Positions 47,146 to 55,263 of a DNA stretch of 64,000 nucleotides are shown here, in pieces. The notes under the pieces were generated by a model. That model made no database searches. It was not told the origin of the DNA and was given only the letters and a program-made list of their open reading frames with translations. The stretch comes from Phytopseudomonas dryadis (GTDB lineage Bacteria; Pseudomonadota; Gammaproteobacteria; Pseudomonadales; Pseudomonadaceae), in assembly GCF_004327355.1 (NCBI RefSeq), contig NZ_QJUM01000018.1:1-64000 (forward strand), in the 5' to 3' direction. Made by a program: the position numbers and the translations under genes. How positions within the stretch are numbered: the stretch's first letter is position 1; the number at the start of each line of letters is the position of its first letter.

Positions 47146-49803
47146 ATGCGTACCGAACAATCGAAGACCATTTACCTGAAGGACTACCGGGCGCCGGATT
47201 ATCTGATCGACGAAACCCACCTGACCTTCGAGCTGTTCGAGGATCACACCCTGGTCCACGCGCAGCTGGTGATGCGCCGCAACCCCGAGCTGTCGGCGGA
47301 GCTTCCCGTGCTGAGCCTCGATGGCCAGCAACTGGAGCTGCTGCGCATCACCCTGGATGACCGTGAACTGACGGCGGCCGACTACCAGCTCAGCGACAGC
47401 CACCTGACCCTGCAGCCCACCCAGGCCAGCTTCGTCATCGACAGCACGGTGCGTATCCACCCGGAAAGCAACACCGCGCTGGAGGGGCTGTACAAGTCCA
47501 GCGGCATGTTCTGCACCCAGTGCGAGGCCGAGGGCTTCCGCAAGATCACCTACTACCTCGACCGCCCGGATGTGATGAGTAAATTCACCACCACGGTGAG
47601 CGGCGACAAGCAGAAGTACCCGATCCTGCTGTCCAACGGCAACCCGATCGCCAGCGGCAGCGAGGAGGGCGGTCGGCACTGGGCGACCTGGGAAGATCCG
47701 TTCAAGAAGCCGGCCTACCTGTTCGCCCTGGTCGCTGGTGATCTGTGGTGCGTGGAAGACAAGTTCACCACCCTGAGCAGCCGTGAAGTGACGCTGCGCA
47801 TCTATGTCGAGCCGGAGAACATCGACAAGGTGCAGCACGCCATGGACAGCCTGAAGAAGTCCATGAAGTGGGACGAGGAGGTCTACGGCCGCGAGTACGA
47901 CCTGGACATCTTCATGATCGTTGCGGTCAACGACTTCAACATGGGCGCCATGGAGAACAAGGGTCTCAACATCTTCAACTCCAGCTGCGTGCTGGCCCGT
48001 GCCGAAACCGCTACCGATGCGGCGCATCAGCGGGTCGAGGCGGTGGTGGCCCACGAGTATTTCCACAACTGGTCCGGTAACCGGGTGACCTGCCGCGACT
48101 GGTTCCAGCTGTCGCTCAAGGAAGGCTTCACCGTGTTCCGCGATGCCGAGTTCAGCGCCGACATGAACTCGCGCACGGTCAAGCGCATCGAGGACGTGGC
48201 CTACCTGCGTACCCACCAGTTCGCCGAGGACGCCGGCCCCATGGCCCACCCGGTGCGCCCGGATGCGTACATGGAAATCTCCAACTTCTATACCCTGACC
48301 ATCTACGAGAAGGGTTCCGAAGTGCTGCGCATGATCCACACCCTGCTCGGCAATCAAGCCTTCCGCAAGGGCTCGGATCTGTACTTCGAGCGCCACGACG
48401 GCCAGGCCGTGACCTGCGACGATTTCGTCAAGGCCATGGAAGACGCCAGCGGCATCGACCTGACCCAGTTCAAGCGCTGGTACACCCAGGCCGGCACGCC
48501 GCGCCTGGCGGTCAGCGAGGCCTTCGATGCCACCGCCAGGACCTATACCCTGAACTTTACCCAGAGCTGCCCGGCGACGCCGGGACAGAGCGACAAGCTG
48601 CCCTTCGTCATTCCCGTGGAGCTCGGCCTGCTGGATGCCCGGGGCAACGACCTGCCGTTGCGCCTGCAGGGCGAGGCCGCTGCCAGTGGTACCAGCCGCG
48701 TGCTGTCGGTGACCGAGGCGCAGCAGTCGTTCACCTTCGTCGATATCGCCGAGCAACCGCTGCCGTCGCTGCTGCGTGGCTTCAGCGCGCCGGTCAAGCT
48801 GAGCTTTCCCTATGACCGCGACCAGTTGATGTTCCTCATGCAGCACGACAGCGACGGCTTCAACCGCTGGGAAGCCGGCCAGCAGCTGAGCGTGCAGGTG
48901 CTGCAGGAGCTGATCGGCCAGCAGCAGCGCGGCGAGGCCCTGGTGCTGGATCAGCGCCTGGTCACGGCGCTGCGCAGCCTGCTGCAGGATGGCCGCCTGG
49001 ATCAGGCGATGGTCGCCGAGATGCTGTCGCTGCCGGGCGAGGCCTACCTCACCGAGATCAGCGAGGTGGCCGATGTCGAAGCGATCCACGGGGCCCGCGA
49101 GTTCGCTCGCCAGCAACTGGCCGAGGCGCTGTTCGAGCCGCTGTGGCAGCGTTATCAGGCCAATCGCGAGGTGTCGAAAGGCACGCCGTACGTGGCCGAG
49201 GCCGAGCACTTCGCGCGCCGCAGTCTGCAGAACATCGCGCTGTCCTACCTGATGCTGACCGGCAAGCCCGAGGTGCTGGCCGCGACCCTGGAGCAGTACG
49301 AGGCGTGCGACAACATGACCGAACGCCTGACGGCGCTGGCGGTACTGGTCAATTCGCCGTTCGAGGCCGAGCGCGGCAAGGCCCTGGAAGCCTTCGCCGA
49401 GCACTTCAAGGACAACGCCCTGGTCATGGATCAGTGGTTCAGCGTGCAGGCGGCCAGCACCTTGCCGGGTGGTCTGCAGCGTGTGCAGGCGCTGATGCAG
49501 CACCCGGCGTTCACCCTGAAGAACCCGAACAAGGTGCGCGCCCTGATCGGCGCCTTCGCCGGGCAGAACCTGGTCAACTTCCACCTGGCCGACGGCAGCG
49601 GCTATCGCTTCCTGGCCGATCAGGTGATCACCCTCAACGCGCTCAATCCGCAGATCGCTTCGCGCCTGCTGGCGCCGCTGACCCGCTGGCGCAAATACGC
49701 CGCCGCGCGCCAGGCGCTGATGAAGGCCGAGCTGGAACGGATTCTCGCTTCCGGCGAGCTGTCGGCGGATGTGTACGAAGTGGTGAGCAAAAGCCTGGCT
49801 TGA
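47146..49803 (+). CDS. pepN: Aminopeptidase N
   Basis: The product is 885 aa, an M1 zinc metallopeptidase with the usual four domains. The exopeptidase motif GAMEN is in NMGAMENKGLN. The zinc site HEYFH starts at His303, and the third ligand Glu is in SLKEGFTVFRDAEF. FYTLTIYEKGSEVLRM carries the catalytic Tyr region. It trims N-terminal residues from peptides in the cytosol. The ATG at 47146 begins MRTEQSKTIYLKDYRAPDY, matching family starts. Confidence 0.97.
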   Translation: MRTEQSKTIYLKDYRAPDYLIDETHLTFELFEDHTLVHAQLVMRRNPELSAELPVLSLDGQQLELLRITLDDRELTAADYQLSDSHLTLQPTQASFVIDSTVRIHPESNTALEGLYKSSGMFCTQCEAEGFRKITYYLDRPDVMSKFTTTVSGDKQKYPILLSNGNPIASGSEEGGRHWATWEDPFKKPAYLFALVAGDLWCVEDKFTTLSSREVTLRIYVEPENIDKVQHAMDSLKKSMKWDEEVYGREYDLDIFMIVAVNDFNMGAMENKGLNIFNSSCVLARAETATDAAHQRVEAVVAHEYFHNWSGNRVTCRDWFQLSLKEGFTVFRDAEFSADMNSRTVKRIEDVAYLRTHQFAEDAGPMAHPVRPDAYMEISNFYTLTIYEKGSEVLRMIHTLLGNQAFRKGSDLYFERHDGQAVTCDDFVKAMEDASGIDLTQFKRWYTQAGTPRLAVSEAFDATARTYTLNFTQSCPATPGQSDKLPFVIPVELGLLDARGNDLPLRLQGEAAASGTSRVLSVTEAQQSFTFVDIAEQPLPSLLRGFSAPVKLSFPYDRDQLMFLMQHDSDGFNRWEAGQQLSVQVLQELIGQQQRGEALVLDQRLVTALRSLLQDGRLDQAMVAEMLSLPGEAYLTEISEVADVEAIHGAREFARQQLAEALFEPLWQRYQANREVSKGTPYVAEAEHFARRSLQNIALSYLMLTGKPEVLAATLEQYEACDNMTERLTALAVLVNSPFEAERGKALEAFAEHFKDNALVMDQWFSVQAASTLPGGLQRVQALMQHPAFTLKNPNKVRALIGAFAGQNLVNFHLADGSGYRFLADQVITLNALNPQIASRLLAPLTRWRKYAAARQALMKAELERILASGELSADVYEVVSKSLA

Positions 49804-50513
49804 GCAATCGGGATGGGCGACCGGCCCCATCCCAGTAGGAGCGTCGCCCTCGGCGCGAAACGATAGCGGCCTTGCCGCGCCATCTGTGTTGCCTGCGCGA
49901 TTCGCCCCGGGGGCGGGCTCCTACGAGATCGAGGTGGCCGCGGGATGGGCGAGTGTCGCCATCCGTGTAGGAGCGTCGCCCCGGCGCGATACGATAGCGG
50001 CCTTGCCGCGCCATCTGCGTTGCCTGCGCGATTCGCCCCGGGGGCGATCGATGTGTCCATCAATCGCGTAGGAGCCCGCTTGCGGGCGAAGCGATAGTGG
50101 CCTTGCCGTGCCTGCCCGAATCGCCGCGGCGGCGGGATTCATTCGACTGCTGGTCCCGTCCATGTCCCTTGCAGCCTGCGGAAACTATCCGCAGGGCTGA
50201 AAAGTCCGTTCTAGAGCGGTTTGACTTGATTTAACCCACATCATCGGGCCGAATGTTACCGTTCGTTCCCGCAGTAACGTTTTTTCGTTACCTGCCGGAA
50301 TCAAAAGTTACCCTCTTATCAAGTCGACACACTAATATCCTGCGCTATCGATTGACGAGCGCGTGTGGCTGTGTGCGCTTCGCAGTGCTTCCTGGGGAGG
50401 GAGCCGGTTTGATTGGCTGTAATCGACAACTATTGGTCAGTGGATGATCAGTCATAAATGGACGGTACGGAGCTGCTCTGGAAAAGCGCTTTCGGCTAAT
50501 ACGATCGTTTGAA
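49804..50513. other. Gene-free stretch between pepN and the sigma-54 promoter
   Basis: The first half carries three GTAGGAGC-family palindromes (to about 50140). The second half (50200-50510) is less GC-rich, with TTACCGTT/AACGTTTTTTCGTTACC blocks that may bind a regulator. No ORF with a ribosome binding site is seen. Confidence 0.55.
49835..50140. repeat. Three GTAGGAGC-family palindromes
   Basis: Units begin at 49835 (ending CTCCTAC at 49924), 49967 and 50068. The second and third lack a full right arm. Their centres read AGCGGCCTTGCCGCGCCATC, a variant not seen in the copies elsewhere in the window. Confidence 0.8.
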
Positions 50514-50514
50514 T

Positions 50515-50530
50515 TGGCACCAAGGTTGCA
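50515..50530 (+). promoter_or_regulatory. Sigma-54 (-24/-12) promoter of the DUF1302 operon
   Basis: TGGCACCAAGGTTGCA has GG and GC exactly ten bases apart and matches TGGCAC-N5-TTGCA at every conserved base. It lies 126 bp upstream of the DUF1302 start. The activator is not in the window in an obvious place. Confidence 0.82.
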
Positions 50531-50655
50531 CTGCAACAACGGAGTGATGCCAGCCAGTTCAGCGCAATGACAGGATGCCGACAAGGTGTCCGCCAGGCCC
50601 ACTAAAAAACGGGCCGGATAGAACAACGACTGTCTGTCAGCGGAGTAGAGATTCA

Positions 50656-52551
50656 ATGCGTATCAAGTCCTTTGAGCCGGCCTTGCGCCTGGTGCCGGCG
50701 AAGGCGGGCTATGCCCTGGCCAGCGTGTTACCGCTGCTGGTCGCGGTACCCGTGCAGGCGGTGGAATTCAGCTTTGCCGACAACGAAGTCAGTGGCTCGC
50801 TCGACAGCACGCTGTCCTACGGGCAATTGTGGCGCGTCCAGGGCCAGGACAGGAACAACGACGATGTCAACGTCAACGACGGCAATCGCAATTTCGATAC
50901 CGGCCTGGTTTCCGAAGTCTTCAAGATCACGTCCGACCTGGAGGTGAGCTACCGCAACTACGGTGCCTTCGTGCGCGGCACGGCGTTCTACGACACGCAG
51001 ATCATGGACAGGCGCAACCATTACTACGGCGCCAACGATCCGAGCCAGCCGAGCCAGAATTTCCCCAACGACGACAGCTTCACCCGCGAGACCCGGCACA
51101 AGGCCGGGCGCAATGCCGAGATCCTCGATGCCTATGTGCACGGCAGCTGGGATGTGGCCGAGCGGCCAGTCAGCGCGCGCCTGGGGCGCCAGGTGTTCAA
51201 CTGGGGCGAAGGCCTGTTCTACCGCAACGGGGTGAACACCACCAATGCCGTCGACGCGGCCAGGTTCCGCCTGCCCGGTTCCGAGGTCAAGGAAGTGCTG
51301 ATCCCGGTCGAGGCGCTCAGCTTCAACATCGGCCTGAGCGACAACCTGTCCATGGAAACCTTCTACCAGTTCAACTGGAAGGAAAGCGCCATCGACCCGG
51401 CGGGGACCTATTTCTCCGAGACCGATCTGTTCGCCGATGGCGGCAACACCGCCTACTCCCGGCAACCGAACCTGATTCCCCTGGCGGGGCTGTACACCTC
51501 GCTCAGCCAGTCGGGAGTGGGCGGCTTGCAGGGCGGGCGTACCGTGGATGCCAACGGCAACATCAAGGTGGCCAGCGTCGGGCCGGATATCAATGCCAGG
51601 GACGACGGCCAGTTCGGCGTCGCCTTCCGCTACATCGCCGAGCAGCTCAACGCCACCGAGTTCGGCGTCTACTTCGTCAACTATCACGCCAAGGAACCGA
51701 CCCTCTATGCCGACTTGGGCGACTACCAGGGGCTCGACATGGCCACGCTCATCGGCGCGGTGGGGGCCATAGGCGCCGGCGGCCTGGCGACCCTCGACGT
51801 CGCCAACCAGGTCAACGCCCGCCGCGAGTATGCCGAAGACATCCGCATGTACGGTTTCAGCTTCAACACCACCCTGGGCGACGCCTCGGTATTCGGCGAA
51901 CTGGCCTACCGGCCCAACCTGCCGATCGGGGTCGCCACCACCAACGACCTGCTGGGCGATCTGTTGCGCCAGGCGCCGCAGTTGGCGGCAGGCCAGCAGG
52001 TCAATATCGGCGGCAGCATGGTCCAGCTCGGGGACGAGATCCATAACCACGATCGCGTCGAGGCCTTCAACACGTCCCTGGGCGCCATCTACAACTTCGG
52101 CCCGGGCCTGGGCTTCGACTCGCTGACCGGGGTGGCCGAGCTGGCATCCGAGCACCTGCGTGGCAGCGACCTGAAATACACCGCCTTCGATGGCTCCACC
52201 CGCTACTACGCGGGCCGTGGCGACAGCTCCTACGTCAACGGTTACGACCGCAGCGATCAGGTCGACAGGAACGCCTACGGCTATACCCTGGTGCTGTCCG
52301 GCACCTGGAACGATGTGCTGGCCGGGGTCAACCTGTCGCCTTTCGTCGTCTACCGGGACGATTTCGCGGGCAACTCCTACCAGACCGGCAGCTTCATCGA
52401 AGGCCGCAAGGCCTACACCCTGGGGGTTCGCGCCCATTACCTGAACAGCCTGGAAGCCGAGCTGCAGTACACCGAGTTCTATGGCGCGGGCAATAACAAC
52501 GCCGTTCGGGATCGCGACAATATCGGTGTCAACGTCAAGTACTCCTTCTAA
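50656..52551 (+). CDS. DUF1302 outer-membrane protein
   Basis: The product is 631 aa. A signal peptide of about 36 residues (ALASVLPLLVAVPVQA) is followed by alternating strands typical of a beta barrel and a final aromatic residue (NVKYSF), the outer-membrane insertion signal. Family wording includes RLGRQVFNWGEGLFYRNGVN and SMETFYQFNWKES. DUF1302 proteins are often encoded with DUF1329 proteins and are linked to use of hydrophobic substrates. The ATG at 50656 starts the leader. It is the first gene after the sigma-54 promoter. Confidence 0.88.
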   Translation: MRIKSFEPALRLVPAKAGYALASVLPLLVAVPVQAVEFSFADNEVSGSLDSTLSYGQLWRVQGQDRNNDDVNVNDGNRNFDTGLVSEVFKITSDLEVSYRNYGAFVRGTAFYDTQIMDRRNHYYGANDPSQPSQNFPNDDSFTRETRHKAGRNAEILDAYVHGSWDVAERPVSARLGRQVFNWGEGLFYRNGVNTTNAVDAARFRLPGSEVKEVLIPVEALSFNIGLSDNLSMETFYQFNWKESAIDPAGTYFSETDLFADGGNTAYSRQPNLIPLAGLYTSLSQSGVGGLQGGRTVDANGNIKVASVGPDINARDDGQFGVAFRYIAEQLNATEFGVYFVNYHAKEPTLYADLGDYQGLDMATLIGAVGAIGAGGLATLDVANQVNARREYAEDIRMYGFSFNTTLGDASVFGELAYRPNLPIGVATTNDLLGDLLRQAPQLAAGQQVNIGGSMVQLGDEIHNHDRVEAFNTSLGAIYNFGPGLGFDSLTGVAELASEHLRGSDLKYTAFDGSTRYYAGRGDSSYVNGYDRSDQVDRNAYGYTLVLSGTWNDVLAGVNLSPFVVYRDDFAGNSYQTGSFIEGRKAYTLGVRAHYLNSLEAELQYTEFYGAGNNNAVRDRDNIGVNVKYSF

Positions 52552-52555
52552 CAGT

Positions 52556-52575
52556 GCACCCGAGGTTCCGGGTGC
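52556..52575. promoter_or_regulatory. Intercistronic hairpin
   Basis: GCACCCGAGGTTCCGGGTGC forms a short stem between the DUF1302 and DUF1329 genes. With no T run it more likely protects or processes the mRNA than ends it. Confidence 0.45.
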
Positions 52576-52612
52576 TGCAGTACCCGGTCATGCGTCATCA
52601 CGGAGACATACG

Positions 52613-53983
52613 ATGCTGAAAAAGCACGCGCTGGTGGGCACCGCGATTGCCCTGATTCTGCTGGCTGGCTACACCCGGGCGGCGCTGTCGCCCCAGGACG
52701 CGGCCCAGCTGGGCAGCAGCCTGACGCCCTTCGGTGCCGAGAAGGCCGGCAATGCCGCCGGCAGCATTCCCGAATGGACGGGCGGTCTCACCCAGGCGCC
52801 TGCCGGCTACCAGGGTTCGGGTCATCACCATGTCGATCCCTTCGCCGACGACAAGCCGCTGTTCACCATCAGCAAGGCCAATCTGGAGCAGTACAGGGCC
52901 AACCTGACCCCGGGGCAGATCGCCCTGTTCGAGACCTATCCGGACAGCTACCAGATGCCGGTCTACCCCAGCCGCCGCTCCGCTTCGGCGCCGCAGTGGG
53001 TCTATGACAACACCCTGAAGAACGCCACCAGCGCCAGGCTGCTCGACGGCGGCAATGGTTTCGCCGATGCCTATGGCGGCATCCCGTTCCCGATCCCGCA
53101 GAACGGCGTCGAGGCGCTGTGGAACCATATCGCCCGCTATCGCGGCAGCTACATCGTGCGGCGTGCCTCCGAGGTGGCGGTGCAGCGCAATGGCGCCTAC
53201 TCCCTGGTCACCTCGCAGCAGGAGGCGTTGTTCAGGTTCTACGATCCCCAGGGCAGCTACGCGAACCTGAACAACATCCTGTTCTATTACCTGTCCTTCA
53301 CCCGCAGCCCGGCGCGTCTGGCCGGTGGCGCGGTGCTGGTGCACGAGACCCTGGATCAGGTCAAGGAACCACGTCAGGCCTGGGGCTACAACGCCGGCCA
53401 GCGGCGGGTACGACGCGCGCCGAACCTGGCCTACGACACGCCGATCGCCGCGGCGGACGGCCTGCGTACCGCCGATGACACCGACATGTTCAACGGCGCG
53501 CCGGATCGTTACGACTGGAAGCTGGTGGGCAAGAAGGAAATCTACATCCCCTACAACAACTACAAGGTCACCAGCCCGGCGGTCAAATACAAGGATCTGC
53601 TGCAGGTCGGCCACCTCAACCCGGCGTTCACCCGCAACGAGTTGCACCGGGTGTGGGTCGTGGAAGGCACGCTCAAGCCAGGGGCGCGGCATATCTATTC
53701 CAAACGCACCCTGTACCTCGACGAGGACAGCTGGCAGGCCGCTGTCGTCGATCAGTACGATGGCCGTGGCGAGCTGTGGCGGGTGTCCATGGCCTACCTG
53801 AAGAACTACTACGAGCTGCCGACCACCTGGTCCGCACTGGACGTGTTCCACGACCTGCAGGCGCGCCGCTACCACGTGCAGAACCTGGACAACGAGGAAG
53901 CGAATACCATCGACTTCAGCCAGGCGACGCCCGGCGACAGCTACTTCACCCCGGCAGCCCTGCGCCGCCGCGGTACCCGTTGA
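52613..53983 (+). CDS. DUF1329 periplasmic/outer-membrane lipid-handling protein
   Basis: The product is 456 aa with a signal peptide (ALIDLLAGYTRA-like: IALILLAGYTRA). LGSSLTPFGAEKAGNAAGSI and PEWTGGL form the typical N-terminal block, and KLVGKKEIYIPYNNYKV and GTLKPGARHIYSKRTLYLDE are conserved later. The fold is related to LolA/LolB-like beta proteins, so it probably carries a hydrophobic ligand. It is always near DUF1302 genes in the examples I know. GGAGA precedes the ATG. Confidence 0.87.
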   Translation: MLKKHALVGTAIALILLAGYTRAALSPQDAAQLGSSLTPFGAEKAGNAAGSIPEWTGGLTQAPAGYQGSGHHHVDPFADDKPLFTISKANLEQYRANLTPGQIALFETYPDSYQMPVYPSRRSASAPQWVYDNTLKNATSARLLDGGNGFADAYGGIPFPIPQNGVEALWNHIARYRGSYIVRRASEVAVQRNGAYSLVTSQQEALFRFYDPQGSYANLNNILFYYLSFTRSPARLAGGAVLVHETLDQVKEPRQAWGYNAGQRRVRRAPNLAYDTPIAAADGLRTADDTDMFNGAPDRYDWKLVGKKEIYIPYNNYKVTSPAVKYKDLLQVGHLNPAFTRNELHRVWVVEGTLKPGARHIYSKRTLYLDEDSWQAAVVDQYDGRGELWRVSMAYLKNYYELPTTWSALDVFHDLQARRYHVQNLDNEEANTIDFSQATPGDSYFTPAALRRRGTR

Positions 53984-54164
53984 GCCAGGTTCGATGAGCC
54001 CGAGATGGCCTGCGCATCGTGCATCGATTGGGCAAATGAGGCGTCAATCACGCGGCTTTGCCTTACAAAACATAACGTCGCGGCGATTGTCAGGCTTTTC
54101 CAAAGGCCGATAGCATGGGCTACTGCTATAAAGGCACTGCCTATAACAATAAAGGGGAATGTAT

Positions 54165-55244
54165 ATGAGTGAGCCCGTCACGCGGCGCACCCGAACCGGA
54201 GAAGGGACGCACGCCGTGCGCAAGCCGGCGCTTCGCCTCCACTCGCCGCTGGCCAGGGCGCTCTCCCTGTGCGGCTTGCTGTCGTTGCTGGCGCTTGGCG
54301 TATCGCCGGCCCAGGCGCAGATCCCCGCCGATGAAGCCAGCGTCTATTCCGTGCCATCCGCCAAGGCCGCTTCCAGCCTGTTGCTGGACATCGCCAGCGC
54401 CGGCAAGCGCCTGGTGGCGGTGGGCGACCGCGGCCATATCCTCTATTCCGACGATGACGGCGCCAGTTGGCAGCAGGCCAAGGTGCCGACCCGGCAGATG
54501 CTCACCGCCCTGTTCTTCCTCGACGAGCAGCACGGCTGGGCCGTGGGCCACGATGCGCAGATCCTCGCCAGCAGCGATGGTGGCCTGACCTGGAGCAAGC
54601 AGTTCGAGGACCTGCAGCGCGAGGCGCCGCTGCTCGACGTGTGGTTCGAGGACCTGCACAACGGCTACGCTGTCGGCGCCTATGGCGCGCTGCTGGAAAC
54701 CCGCGATGGCGGCGCGACCTGGGAAGACTTCAGCGATCGCCTCGACAACGAGGACGCCTATCACCTCAATGCCATCGCCGAGGTCAAGGATTCCGGCCTG
54801 TTCATCGTCGGCGAGATGGGCAGCATGTTCCGTTCCACCGACGCCGGGCAGAGCTGGGAGCCGGTGCAGAGCCCCTACCAGGGCTCGCTGTTCGGCGTGC
54901 TGGCCACTACCGAGGCGCACACCTTGCTGGTCTACGGCCTGCGTGGGCACCTGTTCCGCTCCGACGATTTCGGTGATACCTGGCAACAGGTGCCGCTGCG
55001 GACCGCCAATGGCGGCACCCTGGAGTTCGGCCTGGCCAACGGCACGCTGCTCGCCGATGGCCGCATCGTGGTGGTGGGGCATGGCGGCAGCGTGCTCGAC
55101 AGCACCGACGGCGGACGCAGTTTCAGCGTGTCCAACCGCCCTGACCGCATCTCGCTGGCCGGTGTGGCCGCCGATGCCCAGGGGCGTCTGATTCTGGTGG
55201 GGCAGGGCGGCGTACGTGTCGCCGCGTCGTCGGGCCAACAATAA
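54165..55244 (+). CDS. Ycf48/BNR-repeat periplasmic protein
   Basis: The product is about 359 aa. A leader ends in SPAQAQ, then seven-bladed beta-propeller repeats follow, marked by Asp-box-like SDDDGASWQQ, SSDGGLTWSKQ, TRDGGATWED, STDAGQSWEP, SDDFGDTWQQ and STDGGRSFS. It resembles the photosystem assembly factor Ycf48, though the host is not photosynthetic. AAGGGGA is seven bases before the ATG at 54165. It precedes the RND gene by 19 bp, and probably assembles with that pump. Confidence 0.85.
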   Translation: MSEPVTRRTRTGEGTHAVRKPALRLHSPLARALSLCGLLSLLALGVSPAQAQIPADEASVYSVPSAKAASSLLLDIASAGKRLVAVGDRGHILYSDDDGASWQQAKVPTRQMLTALFFLDEQHGWAVGHDAQILASSDGGLTWSKQFEDLQREAPLLDVWFEDLHNGYAVGAYGALLETRDGGATWEDFSDRLDNEDAYHLNAIAEVKDSGLFIVGEMGSMFRSTDAGQSWEPVQSPYQGSLFGVLATTEAHTLLVYGLRGHLFRSDDFGDTWQQVPLRTANGGTLEFGLANGTLLADGRIVVVGHGGSVLDSTDGGRSFSVSNRPDRISLAGVAADAQGRLILVGQGGVRVAASSGQQ

Positions 55245-55263
55245 TAAGCCGGGGTAGTGTTTG

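Noticed and set aside
47086..49830. Long open frame on the minus strand opposite pepN (about 914 codons)
   Set aside because: It is antisense to a fully convincing aminopeptidase N gene, shows the Gln/His/Arg/Gly-rich composition of GC-rich shadow frames, and has no recognisable domain.
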